Below the pieces are notes generated by a model that did not search any database, was not told the DNA's origin, and saw only the letters and a program-made list of their open reading frames with translations. DNA of 64,000 nucleotides from Acinetobacter bouvetii (GTDB lineage: Bacteria; Pseudomonadota; Gammaproteobacteria; Pseudomonadales; Moraxellaceae): NCBI RefSeq assembly GCF_902753875.1, contig NZ_CADDTS010000023.1:62001-126000 (forward strand), read 5' to 3'. The position numbers and the translations under genes were made by a program. This document shows, piece after piece, positions 38,449 through 47,211 of this stretch. The number at the start of each line of letters is the position of its first letter. The stretch's first letter is position 1.

Positions 38449-39012
38449 ATGAGCTTAATTAATACTGAAGTTAAACCATTCAAAGCACAAGCATTCCAAA
38501 ACGGTCAATTCATTGAAGTAACTGAAGCTGATCTTAAAGGCAAATGGTCTGTAGTATTCTTCTACCCAGCTGACTTTACTTTCGTTTGCCCAACTGAGCT
38601 TGGTGACCTTGCTGACAACTACGCTGAATTCCAAAAATTAGGCGTTGAAATCTACTCAGTTTCTACTGACACTCATTTCACTCACAAAGCTTGGCACGAT
38701 TCTTCAGAAGAAATCAAAAAAATCCAATATGTAATGGTTGGTGATGCGAACTGGACACTTGCTAAAAACTTTGACGTATTAATCGAAGCTGATGGTCTTG
38801 CTGATCGTGGTACTTTCGTTATCGATCCTGAAGGCAAAATCCAAATCGTTGAAATCAACGCTGGTGGTGTAGGCCGTGATGCTTCTGAACTTCTTCGTAA
38901 AGTTAAAGCAGCTCAATACGTTCACGCTCACCCAGGTGAAGTTTGCCCAGCTAAATGGAAAGAAGGCGATGCTACTTTAGCTCCTTCAATCGACCTAGTT
39001 GGTAAAATCTAA
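38449..39012 (+). CDS. ahpC: Alkyl hydroperoxide reductase peroxiredoxin AhpC
   Basis: Starting at the ATG at 38449 (M-S-L-I-N-T), 5 bases after GGAGA, the protein has 187 residues, exactly the E. coli length. The two earlier ATGs lie in or too close to the ribosome site. The peroxidatic cysteine is in F-T-F-V-C-P-T-E near residue 47 and the resolving cysteine in G-E-V-C-P near 166. AhpC reduces peroxides and peroxynitrite and is recycled by AhpF, encoded 3.3 kb away. Codon use is strongly biased (GCT, GGT, GTT), as expected for a highly expressed gene. Confidence 0.97.
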   Translation: MSLINTEVKPFKAQAFQNGQFIEVTEADLKGKWSVVFFYPADFTFVCPTELGDLADNYAEFQKLGVEIYSVSTDTHFTHKAWHDSSEEIKKIQYVMVGDANWTLAKNFDVLIEADGLADRGTFVIDPEGKIQIVEINAGGVGRDASELLRKVKAAQYVHAHPGEVCPAKWKEGDATLAPSIDLVGKI

Positions 39013-39034
39013 TCTCTATTAGATTGAACTGATT

Positions 39035-39066
39035 TAAAAAAACCGCGCTTTTGGCGCGGTTTTTTT
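39035..39066 (+). terminator. Rho-independent terminator after ahpC
   Basis: ACCGCGC-ttttg-GCGCGGT is followed by a run of Ts. It is a strong GC-rich stem, 23 bases or so beyond the stop, consistent with a highly transcribed single gene. Confidence 0.92.
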
Positions 39067-39126
39067 CAGGATGCATTTAACCAGCGCTGATATTTCACCA
39101 ATACATAAGCAACACCCTAGCAATGC

Positions 39127-40314
39127 TTAATATATATGATCAGATTCAGACTGCTCTGCTTTAAAGATCCACTTAGATAGCACTAAACGCAGCCCATAAA
39201 CCAGTGCCATTGCAAAGACACAATAACCAATCGATTGAATCAAAAAAGGAATAATCAGAATGACTGCTGCTGTTAAGGGATAAAACCATTTTCCCAGCCC
39301 ATTCAAAAATGGCAAATCATGTAATAACCACAAACTAAAGCTATAAAGAATTAAAGTAATGGCAATAATAAAACCGGCGTATTGATGGCTAATTTCAGCA
39401 TGTGATGCAGCTACATCCACCGCTGCTGCCAAAGCTGCGCCTACCGAAGCAATCGCAATAAAAATAAAGAAGTGCCCATATCCCCAAATAAAGACCCGTT
39501 TATGATTATTCAAACGTCCATGAATAGTCCGATCAAAATACATCCACCACATGGTAAACATCATCATGACCCCACCAATCGTTAGAAAAATAAGTTCGGT
39601 ATTAATTACTTGATGCTTAACCGCATCAGATACGGCATTAAAGCTGGCTACAATCGACTCCCCTAACACAATGATCGTCAACAAGGAATAACGTTCTGCA
39701 ATATGATGTGGATGCCAAGGCGTTTTGCCATATTTTTCTGCAATAAAAGGTACAGAAAGTTCAGCAAGAGCTAAGGCCACAAAAAAATATGCACTAAAAT
39801 CAATGGGTGAAAAATGAAAAAATAACCATCCGATTTGAATAATGGCAATACCAATCACATAACGATAAATCGTACTGCGTCGCTCCGGATCATGTTTGGC
39901 AGCACGTAGCCACTGCAAGATCAGCACCGTCCGCATGACCACATAACCAAGGATAATGATATCAAAATCAGATTTTTGGAATGCGGCAGGAATACCTGCC
40001 GCAATGACCAATGCACCAATCATTTGTACCATGGTCATTAAACGATACAACGTGTCGTCATTATCATAGGCTGAGGCAAACCAGGTAAAGTTCATCCAAG
40101 CCCACCACAAAGCAAAAAACACCATAAAATATAATGGCAAGCTATGCATTAGATGATTTTCAATAATCGCGTGATGTAACTGTTGACCCGCAGATGCAAT
40201 TGCCACTACAAAAATCAGGTCGAATAAAAGTTCGAGTGAAGTTGCAACCCGATGTGGTTCTTTCACATCTCTTGGTTGCATAGGTTTGAGACTTTTGAGA
40301 AAAAATGTCGACAT
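39127..40314 (-). CDS. Low temperature requirement protein A family
   Basis: The ATG at 40314 follows an AAGG site and gives 395 residues; the longer TTG reading adds eight. The protein is highly hydrophobic, with about ten membrane helices. The N-terminal motif R-V-A-T-S-L-E-L-L-F-D-L-I-F-V-V is diagnostic of LtrA. The central H-H-I-A-E-R-Y-S-L-L-T-I-I-V-L-G-E-S is also typical. The molecular function of LtrA proteins is not established. It is a single gene. Confidence 0.9.
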   Translation of the reverse strand: MSTFFLKSLKPMQPRDVKEPHRVATSLELLFDLIFVVAIASAGQQLHHAIIENHLMHSLPLYFMVFFALWWAWMNFTWFASAYDNDDTLYRLMTMVQMIGALVIAAGIPAAFQKSDFDIIILGYVVMRTVLILQWLRAAKHDPERRSTIYRYVIGIAIIQIGWLFFHFSPIDFSAYFFVALALAELSVPFIAEKYGKTPWHPHHIAERYSLLTIIVLGESIVASFNAVSDAVKHQVINTELIFLTIGGVMMMFTMWWMYFDRTIHGRLNNHKRVFIWGYGHFFIFIAIASVGAALAAAVDVAASHAEISHQYAGFIIAITLILYSFSLWLLHDLPFLNGLGKWFYPLTAAVILIIPFLIQSIGYCVFAMALVYGLRLVLSKWIFKAEQSESDHIY

Positions 40315-40551
40315 AAAGAACCTTATTATTTTAGCCAAAGCAACATCGTGATGTTTTAAAGCGATGCTTAGACCATATTGATTTTAATCGATCTAGTTTA
40401 TGGTGTTTTTGAAAAAAACAGGATACTAAATCTCAAAATTAGTCTACCTTCCACTTTTTATTTCTGTTATACATCAACTATGACCTTTTTGATTCGGGTC
40501 ATGCTCACTAAGACATCAACAGACTTTGGTCATATAAAAAATGAGGTGCTT

Positions 40552-40758
40552 ATGGGAACACTCAATGCAGTAACTTCTTGGAAATACAGTGCATCTTCAC
40601 GCTATTTAAAAATTTTTTACGATAATGGCTCTGGTGACTTATATTATCCCGTACCACCTTTTATTTATGATAATTTGCTCCGATGTAATGACAAAGCGGC
40701 TTTTGTACATAAATATCTAGAATATGACTTACATTTTTCCCGGGTTTCGATTCATTAA
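40552..40758 (+). CDS. KTSC domain-containing protein
   Basis: The ATG at 40552 behind GAGGTG gives 68 residues, about the length of one KTSC domain. The open frame reaches back to 40378, but those residues show no domain. The pattern W-K-Y-S-A-S-S-R-Y-L, F-Y-D-N-G-S-G-D-L-Y-Y-P-V-P and Y-D-L-H-F-S-R-V fits KTSC. These small proteins occur alone or fused to RNA-related domains, and no function is proven. Confidence 0.75.
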   Translation: MGTLNAVTSWKYSASSRYLKIFYDNGSGDLYYPVPPFIYDNLLRCNDKAAFVHKYLEYDLHFSRVSIH

Positions 40759-40801
40759 AAAATCAGGGCTTTGACAGTAATTGCCCCATAGGTTGAATTT
40801 A

Positions 40802-40888
40802 AGCTAGTTTCGGATACATGAGGTGGCATGGATGCCACACGTTATCCATCCCTTGCGCTGCATTTTAAAGCAGTGCTTAAAACTAGCT
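40802..40888. ncRNA. Candidate structured RNA element with a three-way junction
   Basis: Three nested stems can be drawn. The closing stem is AGCTAGTTT (40802-40810) with AAACTAGCT (40880-40888). The first arm is GGATA/TATCC (40812/40843) around GTGGCAT/ATGCCAC (40823/40832). The second arm is GCGCTGC/GCAGTGC (40855/40870) with one G-U pair. The element sits in the gap between two convergent genes. Strand, expression and identity are unknown, and I could not match it to a named RNA family. A mobile or repeated element with these inverted repeats is an alternative. Confidence 0.4.
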
Positions 40889-41147
40889 CAGGACGTTGTG
40901 TATGGCTAACAAAGGCTTTTCTTGCGGACGCAAAATATATTTTTAGCTCCTCATTTTAGCCTCTTAAAAGTAAGACTTCGCCTACACAAATATCTTTCGA
41001 TTTTATTGAAAAATTTCGGCAGTGAAAGCTTCTGACTTAAATAAGATAATTTTGAACCTTCATATAAGCAAAGAATAAGGGACAGTAATATGGTCTTTGC
41101 CCTGATTTTCATGTACGACATATTCATTAGTTGCATAGAATGGACGC
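40889..41147. other. Remainder of the convergent gap, no gene seen
   Basis: There are only short inverted repeats (for example TTGC-GGAC-GCAA at about 40922-40933) and AT-rich sequence. A 61-codon minus-strand frame here has no ribosome site or protein-like character, and I do not call it. Confidence 0.4.
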
Positions 41148-41738
41148 TTATTTATAACAAATCATAAATAAACCTGCCCCAATCGACAGGGTCATGGTCA
41201 TAAAACGCGCATCACTTTTAACAATTTCAATAAACTGTTTCACTTCACCTGCGTGCGATATCACATTGTCTACAAAGATTACTCCATGTTGCGGATGCAG
41301 CAATTTCTGTAAATAGGGCCAATAATCAATGTAGGCATCACGCTCAGCATCAAGCAAGATAAAATCATATTGCTGTTCGTCACTTTCCAGAAAAGCTTGC
41401 GCATCTCCCACCCAGAAATCAATCACCCCATCCAGCTCCAGTTCTTGAGCATATTGCTGGGCCTGCTGGGTTCGCGCCGGATCAATTTCTAAAGTGGTGA
41501 TTCGTCCTGATGAAATCTGCACGGCATTGGCTAGCCATAAGGTCGAGTAGCCTGTTGAAGTCCCAATTTCCAGAACAGATTTGGACTGTTGCATACGAAT
41601 TTGCATGGCCAAAAATAACGCAGAATCCGGTTCAATATTACGATAGCGCTGAATACGATTGCTTTGTAATGCGTCAAATTTAATGAAGCTTTGATACAAA
41701 TCCCGCATTCGATTCTGGAATGTTTCGCTCATGCTCAT
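41148..41738 (-). CDS. O-methyltransferase, class I SAM-dependent
   Basis: The 196-residue protein matches the small O-methyltransferase family related to catechol and caffeoyl-CoA enzymes. The SAM-binding loop is V-L-E-I-G-T-S-T-G-Y-S-T near residue 56, followed by TLEIDPART and the metal and SAM-site LLDAERDAYIDYW. The C-terminal VDNVISHAGEV is also typical. The substrate is unknown. An ATG two codons later is an alternative start. Confidence 0.88.
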   Translation of the reverse strand: MSMSETFQNRMRDLYQSFIKFDALQSNRIQRYRNIEPDSALFLAMQIRMQQSKSVLEIGTSTGYSTLWLANAVQISSGRITTLEIDPARTQQAQQYAQELELDGVIDFWVGDAQAFLESDEQQYDFILLDAERDAYIDYWPYLQKLLHPQHGVIFVDNVISHAGEVKQFIEIVKSDARFMTMTLSIGAGLFMICYK

Positions 41739-41805
41739 ATTCGATGTCCCTATCTTTATTTATTGCTTTTTTTCAGTCTAAATTTTTTAGCGCGTTTAAT
41801 CTAGC

Positions 41806-42027
41806 TTAGCTCGTCTCTTGAATTAGTTTAAATCTCGGGACGACTTGGCCATCTTCCAAAGTGACCGTTTCCTGAAACATCGCCAAGGGACGAACCCACA
41901 TTGAATAATCACCATATAAACATTGATATACCACAAGTTTTTCTTCTGTTTCACTATGGGTAGCCACATGAAATACCTGATACAGCTTGCCTTTATAGTG
42001 CTGGTAAATTCCGGATTTAAGTTGCAT
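41806..42027 (-). CDS. DUF1653 domain-containing protein
   Basis: The ATG at 42027 behind GAGGTGAG gives 73 residues; the 13 residues upstream in the longer frame are not part of the domain. G-I-Y-Q-H-Y-K-G-K-L-Y and VVYQCLYGDYSMWVRPLAMF are the hallmark stretches of DUF1653, a small all-beta, SH3-like fold of unknown role. It is a single gene upstream of, and divergent from, ahpF. Confidence 0.87.
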   Translation of the reverse strand: MQLKSGIYQHYKGKLYQVFHVATHSETEEKLVVYQCLYGDYSMWVRPLAMFQETVTLEDGQVVPRFKLIQETS

Positions 42028-42173
42028 TTTTCTCACCTCTTTTAAAGCTACCGCCATCATAATCAAAAATGATACGTATCTTCAGTTAATTTATAAACAT
42101 TTATACCGATTAACTACTTGAATATTCACATTAAACCTCCATTTATTCTGCAGAGATTTTTATAGATGGTTTT

Positions 42174-42196
42174 TATAGACAACTCAACAATCTATA
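42174..42196. promoter_or_regulatory. Possible OxyR-type operator upstream of ahpF
   Basis: TATAGA-N11-TCTATA is a perfect dyad about 100 bases before the ahpF start, with another ATAGAT at 42162. This fits the T-N11-A pattern of LysR-type operators and the ATAG-containing half sites of OxyR. The assignment rests on motif and on ahpF being a classic OxyR target. Confidence 0.4.
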
Positions 42197-42296
42197 AAAC
42201 CGATTGTTTTTATAAAAATGAAATGTTTTACCAATTTAATGATTTATCCTACTATAGCTGTATTGAATAAGTATTGACTCCCTTGGAGACGTTAGC

Positions 42297-43862
42297 ATGT
42301 TAGACCAAAACACTTCAGCACAACTGAAAACCTTATTAGAACGTTTAGAAAGCCCGATTGAACTGGTCGCAACTTTAGATGGTTCAGACAAATCTGACAA
42401 AATCAAAGAACTGGTGACTGAAGTTGCAGCGCTGTCTGATCAGGTGACTGCACGTTTTGATGGCAGCAACAAACGTGCACCTAGCTTTGGGGTGGCGAAA
42501 GCTGGTGAACAACCGCGTGTCTTCTTTGCCGGTTTGCCAATGGGACATGAATTTACCTCGTTGATTCTGGCCTTGTTACAAGTGTCTGGTTATGCCCCTA
42601 AAGTCTCTGACGAAGTATTGGCTCAAATTAAAAGCTTAAACATCAGCACCGACTTTGAAGTGTTTGTCTCACTGAGCTGTCATAACTGTCCAGATGTGGT
42701 GCAAGCCTTGAACCTGATTGCGATTAACAATCCGGGTACGACTGCCACCATGATTGATGGTGCGTTCTTCCAGGACGAAGTGGAACAACGCAAAATTATG
42801 GCGGTTCCGATGCTGTTCCAGGACGGCAACCACATCGGTCAGGGTCGTATGACACTGGAAGAAATCATTGCCAAACTGGATACCAACTCAGCAGCCAAAG
42901 ATGCCGAGAAACTGAATGCCAAAGCTGCTTTTGATGTACTTGTGATTGGTGGTGGACCTGCAGGCAATACCGCAGCGATCTATGCTGCACGTAAAGGTAT
43001 TCAAACTGGGATCGTAGCGGAACGCTTTGGCGGTCAGGTCATGGATACCATGGATATTGAAAACTACACTTCGGTGCAAAAGACCCAAGGTCCAAAATTT
43101 GCCGCTGAAATGGAAGCCCATGTTCGTCAATATGGCGTTGACATCATGAACCTGCAAAAAGTGTCTGCCATTAAAGGTGCCGATGAAACCGTGAATGGTC
43201 TGGTAGAAGTGACGTTGGAAAACGGCGCTAAACTGGAATCCAAAACCATCATCCTGTCCACCGGTGCCCGTTGGAGAGAAATGAACGTGCCGGGTGAGCA
43301 AGAGTATAAAACCCGTGGTGTGGCGTACTGCCCGCACTGTGATGGCCCGTTGTTCAAAGGTAAACGTGTTGCGGTAATTGGTGGCGGTAACTCGGGTGTT
43401 GAAGCGGCGATTGATCTGGCAGGGATTGTCGAGCATGTCACTTTGGTGGAATTTGATACCAAACTGCGTGCGGACCAAGTCCTGCAAGACAAACTCAACA
43501 GCTTGCCGAACACCACCGTGATCAAAAATGCCTTGTCGACCGAAGTTGTGGGTGACGGTTCACAGGTTACAGCTTTGAAATACAAAGACCGTGCCACTGA
43601 TGAAGAGCACACAGTTGAATTGGCGGGGATTTTCGTGCAAATCGGTTTGTTACCAAACACCGATTTCCTGAAAGCCTCAAAAGTTGAACTGAGCAACCGT
43701 GGCGAGATCATGATTAACGAACGCAACGAAACCAATGTGAAGGGTGTATTTGCTGCCGGCGACTGTACCACAGTACCATATAAGCAAATCATCATTGCTA
43801 CTGGTGAAGGTGCCAAAGCATCACTGTCTGCTTTTGATTATATGATCCGTTCTGGGCAGTAA
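42297..43862 (+). CDS. ahpF: Alkyl hydroperoxide reductase subunit F
   Basis: This 521-residue flavoprotein passes electrons from NADH to AhpC. The N-terminal part has two thioredoxin-like folds with a redox S-C-H-N-C-P pair near residue 130. The C-terminal part resembles thioredoxin reductase: FAD loop [17 protein letters not shown] near residue 215, redox centre C-P-H-C-D near 345, NAD loop [15 protein letters not shown], and ending [11 protein letters not shown]. It is not adjacent to ahpC and has its own terminator. Confidence 0.97.
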   Translation: MLDQNTSAQLKTLLERLESPIELVATLDGSDKSDKIKELVTEVAALSDQVTARFDGSNKRAPSFGVAKAGEQPRVFFAGLPMGHEFTSLILALLQVSGYAPKVSDEVLAQIKSLNISTDFEVFVSLSCHNCPDVVQALNLIAINNPGTTATMIDGAFFQDEVEQRKIMAVPMLFQDGNHIGQGRMTLEEIIAKLDTNSAAKDAEKLNAKAAFDVLVIGGGPAGNTAAIYAARKGIQTGIVAERFGGQVMDTMDIENYTSVQKTQGPKFAAEMEAHVRQYGVDIMNLQKVSAIKGADETVNGLVEVTLENGAKLESKTIILSTGARWREMNVPGEQEYKTRGVAYCPHCDGPLFKGKRVAVIGGGNSGVEAAIDLAGIVEHVTLVEFDTKLRADQVLQDKLNSLPNTTVIKNALSTEVVGDGSQVTALKYKDRATDEEHTVELAGIFVQIGLLPNTDFLKASKVELSNRGEIMINERNETNVKGVFAAGDCTTVPYKQIIIATGEGAKASLSAFDYMIRSGQ

Positions 43863-43892
43863 TTTGTCATCGACATAAAACTGCCTAAATCA

Positions 43893-43928
43893 GGCTTATA
43901 TCACAAGGTGATATAAGCCTTTTTTTTC
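43893..43928 (+). terminator. Rho-independent terminator after ahpF
   Basis: The perfect 12-base stem GGCTTATATCAC/GTGATATAAGCC with an AAG loop is followed by a run of eight Ts. Confidence 0.92.
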
Positions 43929-44053
43929 ACTCAATTTTTTCATAAAAAATAATTACATTTAATCAACAATTTTCGATCGTTATTTGTTCATTTTTTTAGC
44001 TATATTCAAAATATCCAGTTTAAGTGGATGCCACAATTAAAAGGAAATGAAAA

Positions 44054-44398
44054 ATGAATAAATTACTTATTGCTTTAGGTCTGGCTGCTACCGTTGCTTT
44101 AGTTGGTTGTAATAAAGAAAAAGCCCCTGAAACAGGTGCAACCACAGGCGAGCATCTTGAAAATGCGGCAGATCAAGCTGGTCATGACATTTCAAATGCT
44201 GCTGATGAAGCTGCTGCTAAAACTCAGGCTGCAACAGATGAAGCTGCTGCTAAAATTGATGCTGCCGGTGAAGAAGCTGCTGCTAAAACTGAAGCAGCTG
44301 CAAAAGATGCAAAGCAAGCAGCTAAAGATGCCACCGCAGCAACTGCAAGTGCTGTAGAAGACAGTGCTGCTCATGTGAAAGAAAAAGCGCAACAATAA
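44054..44398 (+). CDS. Small lipoprotein with 11-residue Ala-rich repeats
   Basis: The 114-residue protein has a lipoprotein signal ending in L-V-G-C, so Cys19 would be lipidated. After a short linker it consists of four units of 11 residues of the form DEAAAKxxAAx, rich in Ala, Lys, Glu and Asp. That period favours a long amphipathic helix or a right-handed coiled coil, like stress-protective LEA-type or apolipoprotein-like helices. No named family is assigned. It has its own terminator. The next gene encodes a metal transporter. Confidence 0.78.
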   Translation: MNKLLIALGLAATVALVGCNKEKAPETGATTGEHLENAADQAGHDISNAADEAAAKTQAATDEAAAKIDAAGEEAAAKTEAAAKDAKQAAKDATAATASAVEDSAAHVKEKAQQ

Positions 44399-44413
44399 TC
44401 TGTATTGTTGAAC

Positions 44414-44444
44414 GAAAAAAGCTCCTGATCAGGAGCTTTTTTTT
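44414..44444 (+). terminator. Rho-independent terminator after the lipoprotein gene
   Basis: The self-complementary AGCTCCTGATCAGGAGCT is flanked by A- and T-runs directly after the gene. Confidence 0.9.
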
Positions 44445-44519
44445 ATTGGATTAATCTTGGTTTTTATGAATATTTCTTTTATGGTGGAATAAATAACGAA
44501 TTATTAAGGACATATATAC

Positions 44520-45221
44520 ATGTCATTTTCCCATCATTCTGAAAAACATTATATTCAAAGAACCGGCTGGCTGCGTGCCGCAGTACTCGGAGCGAATGAT
44601 GGCATTATTTCAGTGACCAGTTTAATTATGGGCATGGCCGCGAGTGGTGCTTCAACTCAGACCTTAATCATTACCTGTGTTGCCGGCCTTATTTCTGGCG
44701 CAAGCTCGATGGCTGCAGGTGAATATATTTCAGTCAGATCACAGGTGGATATTGAAGAAGCAGATTTGCACATGGAAGCACGTGAACTTGAACGTAATCC
44801 ACACCATGAACTGAAAGAATTGACGCAGATTTATGTCATGCGTGGTTTAACTCCAGAACTTGCCCATGAAGTAGCCGTCCAGTTGACCGCCAATAATGCT
44901 TTAGAAGCACATGCCCGCGATGAAATCGGCATTCATGAAAATACCGCAGCCAATCCCTTACAAGCTGCGGGTTCATCTGCCCTTGCTTTTTCAATCGGTG
45001 CACTTTTCCCGATGGTTTCAATTTTAATTAGTCCGGAACAGCATGTTGAAACAGTGGTCATGGTGGTTGGGATTTTATCACTGGCTGGATTAGGTGCTTT
45101 ATCCAGTTATTTTGCCGGTACATCCAAACTGAAAGGAAGTTTACGTGTGGCCATTTGGGGCATCATTGCCATGAGTTTTGCAAGCTTGGTCGGTTCTTTA
45201 TTTCATGTTTCAACATTTTAG
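44520..45221 (+). CDS. VIT1/CCC1 family iron or manganese transporter
   Basis: The 233-residue inner-membrane protein has the VIT layout. It opens with a short His-rich N-terminus and the motif L-G-A-N-D-G-I-I-S-V in helix 1. A second helix has GASSMAAGEYISV, a cytoplasmic acidic/His metal-binding loop follows (E-E-A-D-L-H-M-E-A-R-E-L, residues 78-90 onward), and then three C-terminal helices. Family members move ferrous iron or manganese out of the cytosol. Direction and metal are not proven here. Confidence 0.9.
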   Translation: MSFSHHSEKHYIQRTGWLRAAVLGANDGIISVTSLIMGMAASGASTQTLIITCVAGLISGASSMAAGEYISVRSQVDIEEADLHMEARELERNPHHELKELTQIYVMRGLTPELAHEVAVQLTANNALEAHARDEIGIHENTAANPLQAAGSSALAFSIGALFPMVSILISPEQHVETVVMVVGILSLAGLGALSSYFAGTSKLKGSLRVAIWGIIAMSFASLVGSLFHVSTF

Positions 45222-45360
45222 CGAGCATATTATTAATTTTATTGATATAAATAATCAATTATTCTCAATTAAAAATCTCATAAACTATAGGTTTTGATAA
45301 TATTTAAAGTTGAATAATGGATTAAAATATCCTGACTAATTTAGTCGGATTTATTCTCCC

Positions 45361-46572
45361 ATGTCTGTTATTGCTGCACAAGCCAATCGATCTAATCTGT
45401 CGATTTGGGTTGCTGTTTTTCTGATATTGATTGGCACCCTCGGTGCTTATCAAATCGTCGGGCTGAATCAGGCCCTTTTATTTTTGGTGGGTGGTGCCTT
45501 GGGTATGACCTTGTACCATGCCTCATTCGGTTTCACCTCTAGCTGGCGAGTGTTTATTAAAGAACGTCGTGGCCGTGGTTTACGTGCCCAAATGATCATG
45601 CTTGCCCTTGCGGTATTGCTATTTTTCCCTGCCTTAGGTGCAGGTGAGCTTTTTGGCAATCCGGTTAAAGGCAACGTTAGCCCTGTGTCCATGTCGGTTA
45701 TGATTGGTGCTTTTATCTTTGGGATAGGCATGCAATTAGGCGGTGGCTGTGCTTCCGGTACGCTGTATACCGTAGGTGGTGGTAGCGCCCGTATGATCGT
45801 CACACTGATTTTTTTCTGTCTCGGTTCTTTAATTGCCACTACCCATTTAGGCTGGTGGTTTAATCTGCCACACCTTGAACCGATTTCAATTGTGTCAAGT
45901 TTAGGTGTAATTCCCGCACTTATCCTGAGCTTTGTGCTGTTCGCTGCGATTGCGCTTGCAACCATCTTTTTTGAGAAAAAACGTCATGGTTCACTTGAAG
46001 TCGAACCCAAAGCTCAAACTCAAGGTTTTAAACGCTTCTTGCGTGGTCCATGGCCACTGATTTGGGGCGGCATTATCCTCACCCTGCTGAACTTCGCCAC
46101 TCTCACTTTAGCCGGTCGTCCATGGGGTGTGACTTCTGCACTTGCCGTTTGGGCAGCCAAAACCGCCAGTTTTGCCGGTGTCGATGTAGCGTCCTGGGCC
46201 TACTGGCAGCAACCTGCCAATGCCAAAGCATTATCTGAGTCCTTGTGGTTTGATATTACCTCGATGATGAACTTCGGCATTATGCTGGGTGCATTATTGG
46301 CGGCAAGTCTGGCAGGTAAATTTGCTCCCAATTTCAACATTCCTAAACGTTCGCTCATCGCTGCTGTGATTGGTGGCTTACTGCTGGGTTACGGTGCACG
46401 TCTGGCCTATGGTTGTAATATTGGTGCTTATTTCAGTGGTATTGCCTCAGGCAGTTTGCATGGCTGGTTATGGCTGATCTTTGCCTTTATTGGCAACGGC
46501 ATTGGGGTCAAACTTCGCCCTATTTTCTTCCCGGGTGAACGCCCTCAGCCTGAAAAATTAACTGGTTGTTAA
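45361..46572 (+). CDS. YeeE/YedE family sulfur-compound transporter
   Basis: The 403-residue protein has about ten membrane helices arranged as two related halves. Each has a conserved cysteine in a Gly-rich motif: GMQLGGGCASGT in the first half and G-A-R-L-A-Y-G-C-N-I-G-A in the second. These cysteines are the hallmark of the YeeE (TsuA) family, which takes up thiosulfate in characterised members. Substrate is inferred. No TusA/YeeD-type partner is adjacent. Confidence 0.88.
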   Translation: MSVIAAQANRSNLSIWVAVFLILIGTLGAYQIVGLNQALLFLVGGALGMTLYHASFGFTSSWRVFIKERRGRGLRAQMIMLALAVLLFFPALGAGELFGNPVKGNVSPVSMSVMIGAFIFGIGMQLGGGCASGTLYTVGGGSARMIVTLIFFCLGSLIATTHLGWWFNLPHLEPISIVSSLGVIPALILSFVLFAAIALATIFFEKKRHGSLEVEPKAQTQGFKRFLRGPWPLIWGGIILTLLNFATLTLAGRPWGVTSALAVWAAKTASFAGVDVASWAYWQQPANAKALSESLWFDITSMMNFGIMLGALLAASLAGKFAPNFNIPKRSLIAAVIGGLLLGYGARLAYGCNIGAYFSGIASGSLHGWLWLIFAFIGNGIGVKLRPIFFPGERPQPEKLTGC

Positions 46573-46590
46573 TTACAGTACTCAATCATT

Positions 46591-46620
46591 AAAAAGCCCA
46601 TCACGTGATGGGCTTTTTTT
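46591..46620. terminator. Bidirectional terminator between convergent genes
   Basis: AAAAAGCCCATCA-CG-TGATGGGCTTTTTTT is symmetric, so it can stop transcription from both the YeeE-family gene (plus) and the lipoprotein gene (minus). Confidence 0.9.
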
Positions 46621-46640
46621 ATTTATGCAATTATTGAAAA

Positions 46641-47162
46641 CTAGTTTAGAGCAGCTTTTAGATTACAGCCCAAGCCCATAATTTCTTGTGCCTGACGGTA
46701 TGAGGTATAGCGGTTTAGAATAAAGTCATAAAACTGAGCTGAATCTGCAAAGTTTTTGCTCAAGTCTTCACCCTGCGCGTCTGGTAATTTGACCTGCCCG
46801 ATGAACTTCGGATTTTGATGGCCCAACTGGTACATCTCGACAAAATAACGGTTCATCATTTCACAATACGCCAGCTTGACCGGTTTTAATGAGGTTCTAC
46901 TCACAGCATGCAGATTTAAAGTATCCAGCTGATTGACATCAAGCACCGACTGATCTGAAAAGGCAATATTGTTGTTCTGCTTAAAAGCCTGATAATCTTT
47001 TGCTAACTGTTGATTCAATAACTCAAAACGTTGTTGCAATGTAACCAGATCCTGAACTTGGTATTTTTTCGGATCAATCTGCGGCTGATGTTGCTCTGAA
47101 GATGAACATGCTGAAACTAATACACTCGAAATTAAAGTCGCTAAAATTAACGGCTTCATCAT
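46641..47162 (-). CDS. Hypothetical lipoprotein
   Basis: The 173-residue product has a lipoprotein signal whose lipobox V-S-A-C puts the lipidated cysteine at residue 19. The mature part is helical and polar, with no domain I recognise. A GAGGATG ribosome site precedes two adjacent ATGs. It follows the DNA-repair pair on the same strand after 49 bases, but nothing suggests a shared role. Confidence 0.72.
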   Translation of the reverse strand: MMKPLILATLISSVLVSACSSSEQHQPQIDPKKYQVQDLVTLQQRFELLNQQLAKDYQAFKQNNNIAFSDQSVLDVNQLDTLNLHAVSRTSLKPVKLAYCEMMNRYFVEMYQLGHQNPKFIGQVKLPDAQGEDLSKNFADSAQFYDFILNRYTSYRQAQEIMGLGCNLKAALN

Positions 47163-47211
47163 AAATCATCCTCAATACCCAATAGCGTTCTATTATGCCC
47201 GAAATATTCAA

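Noticed and set aside
40378..40551. N-terminal extension of the KTSC gene
   Set aside because: It has no domain content, and a better ribosome site precedes the ATG at 40552.
40802..40888. Integron attC site
   Set aside because: The inverted repeats lack the RYYYAAC/GTTRRRY core sites, and there is no gene cassette context.
42888..43816. Long minus-strand frames inside ahpF
   Set aside because: They are shadows of a strongly codon-biased plus-strand gene.
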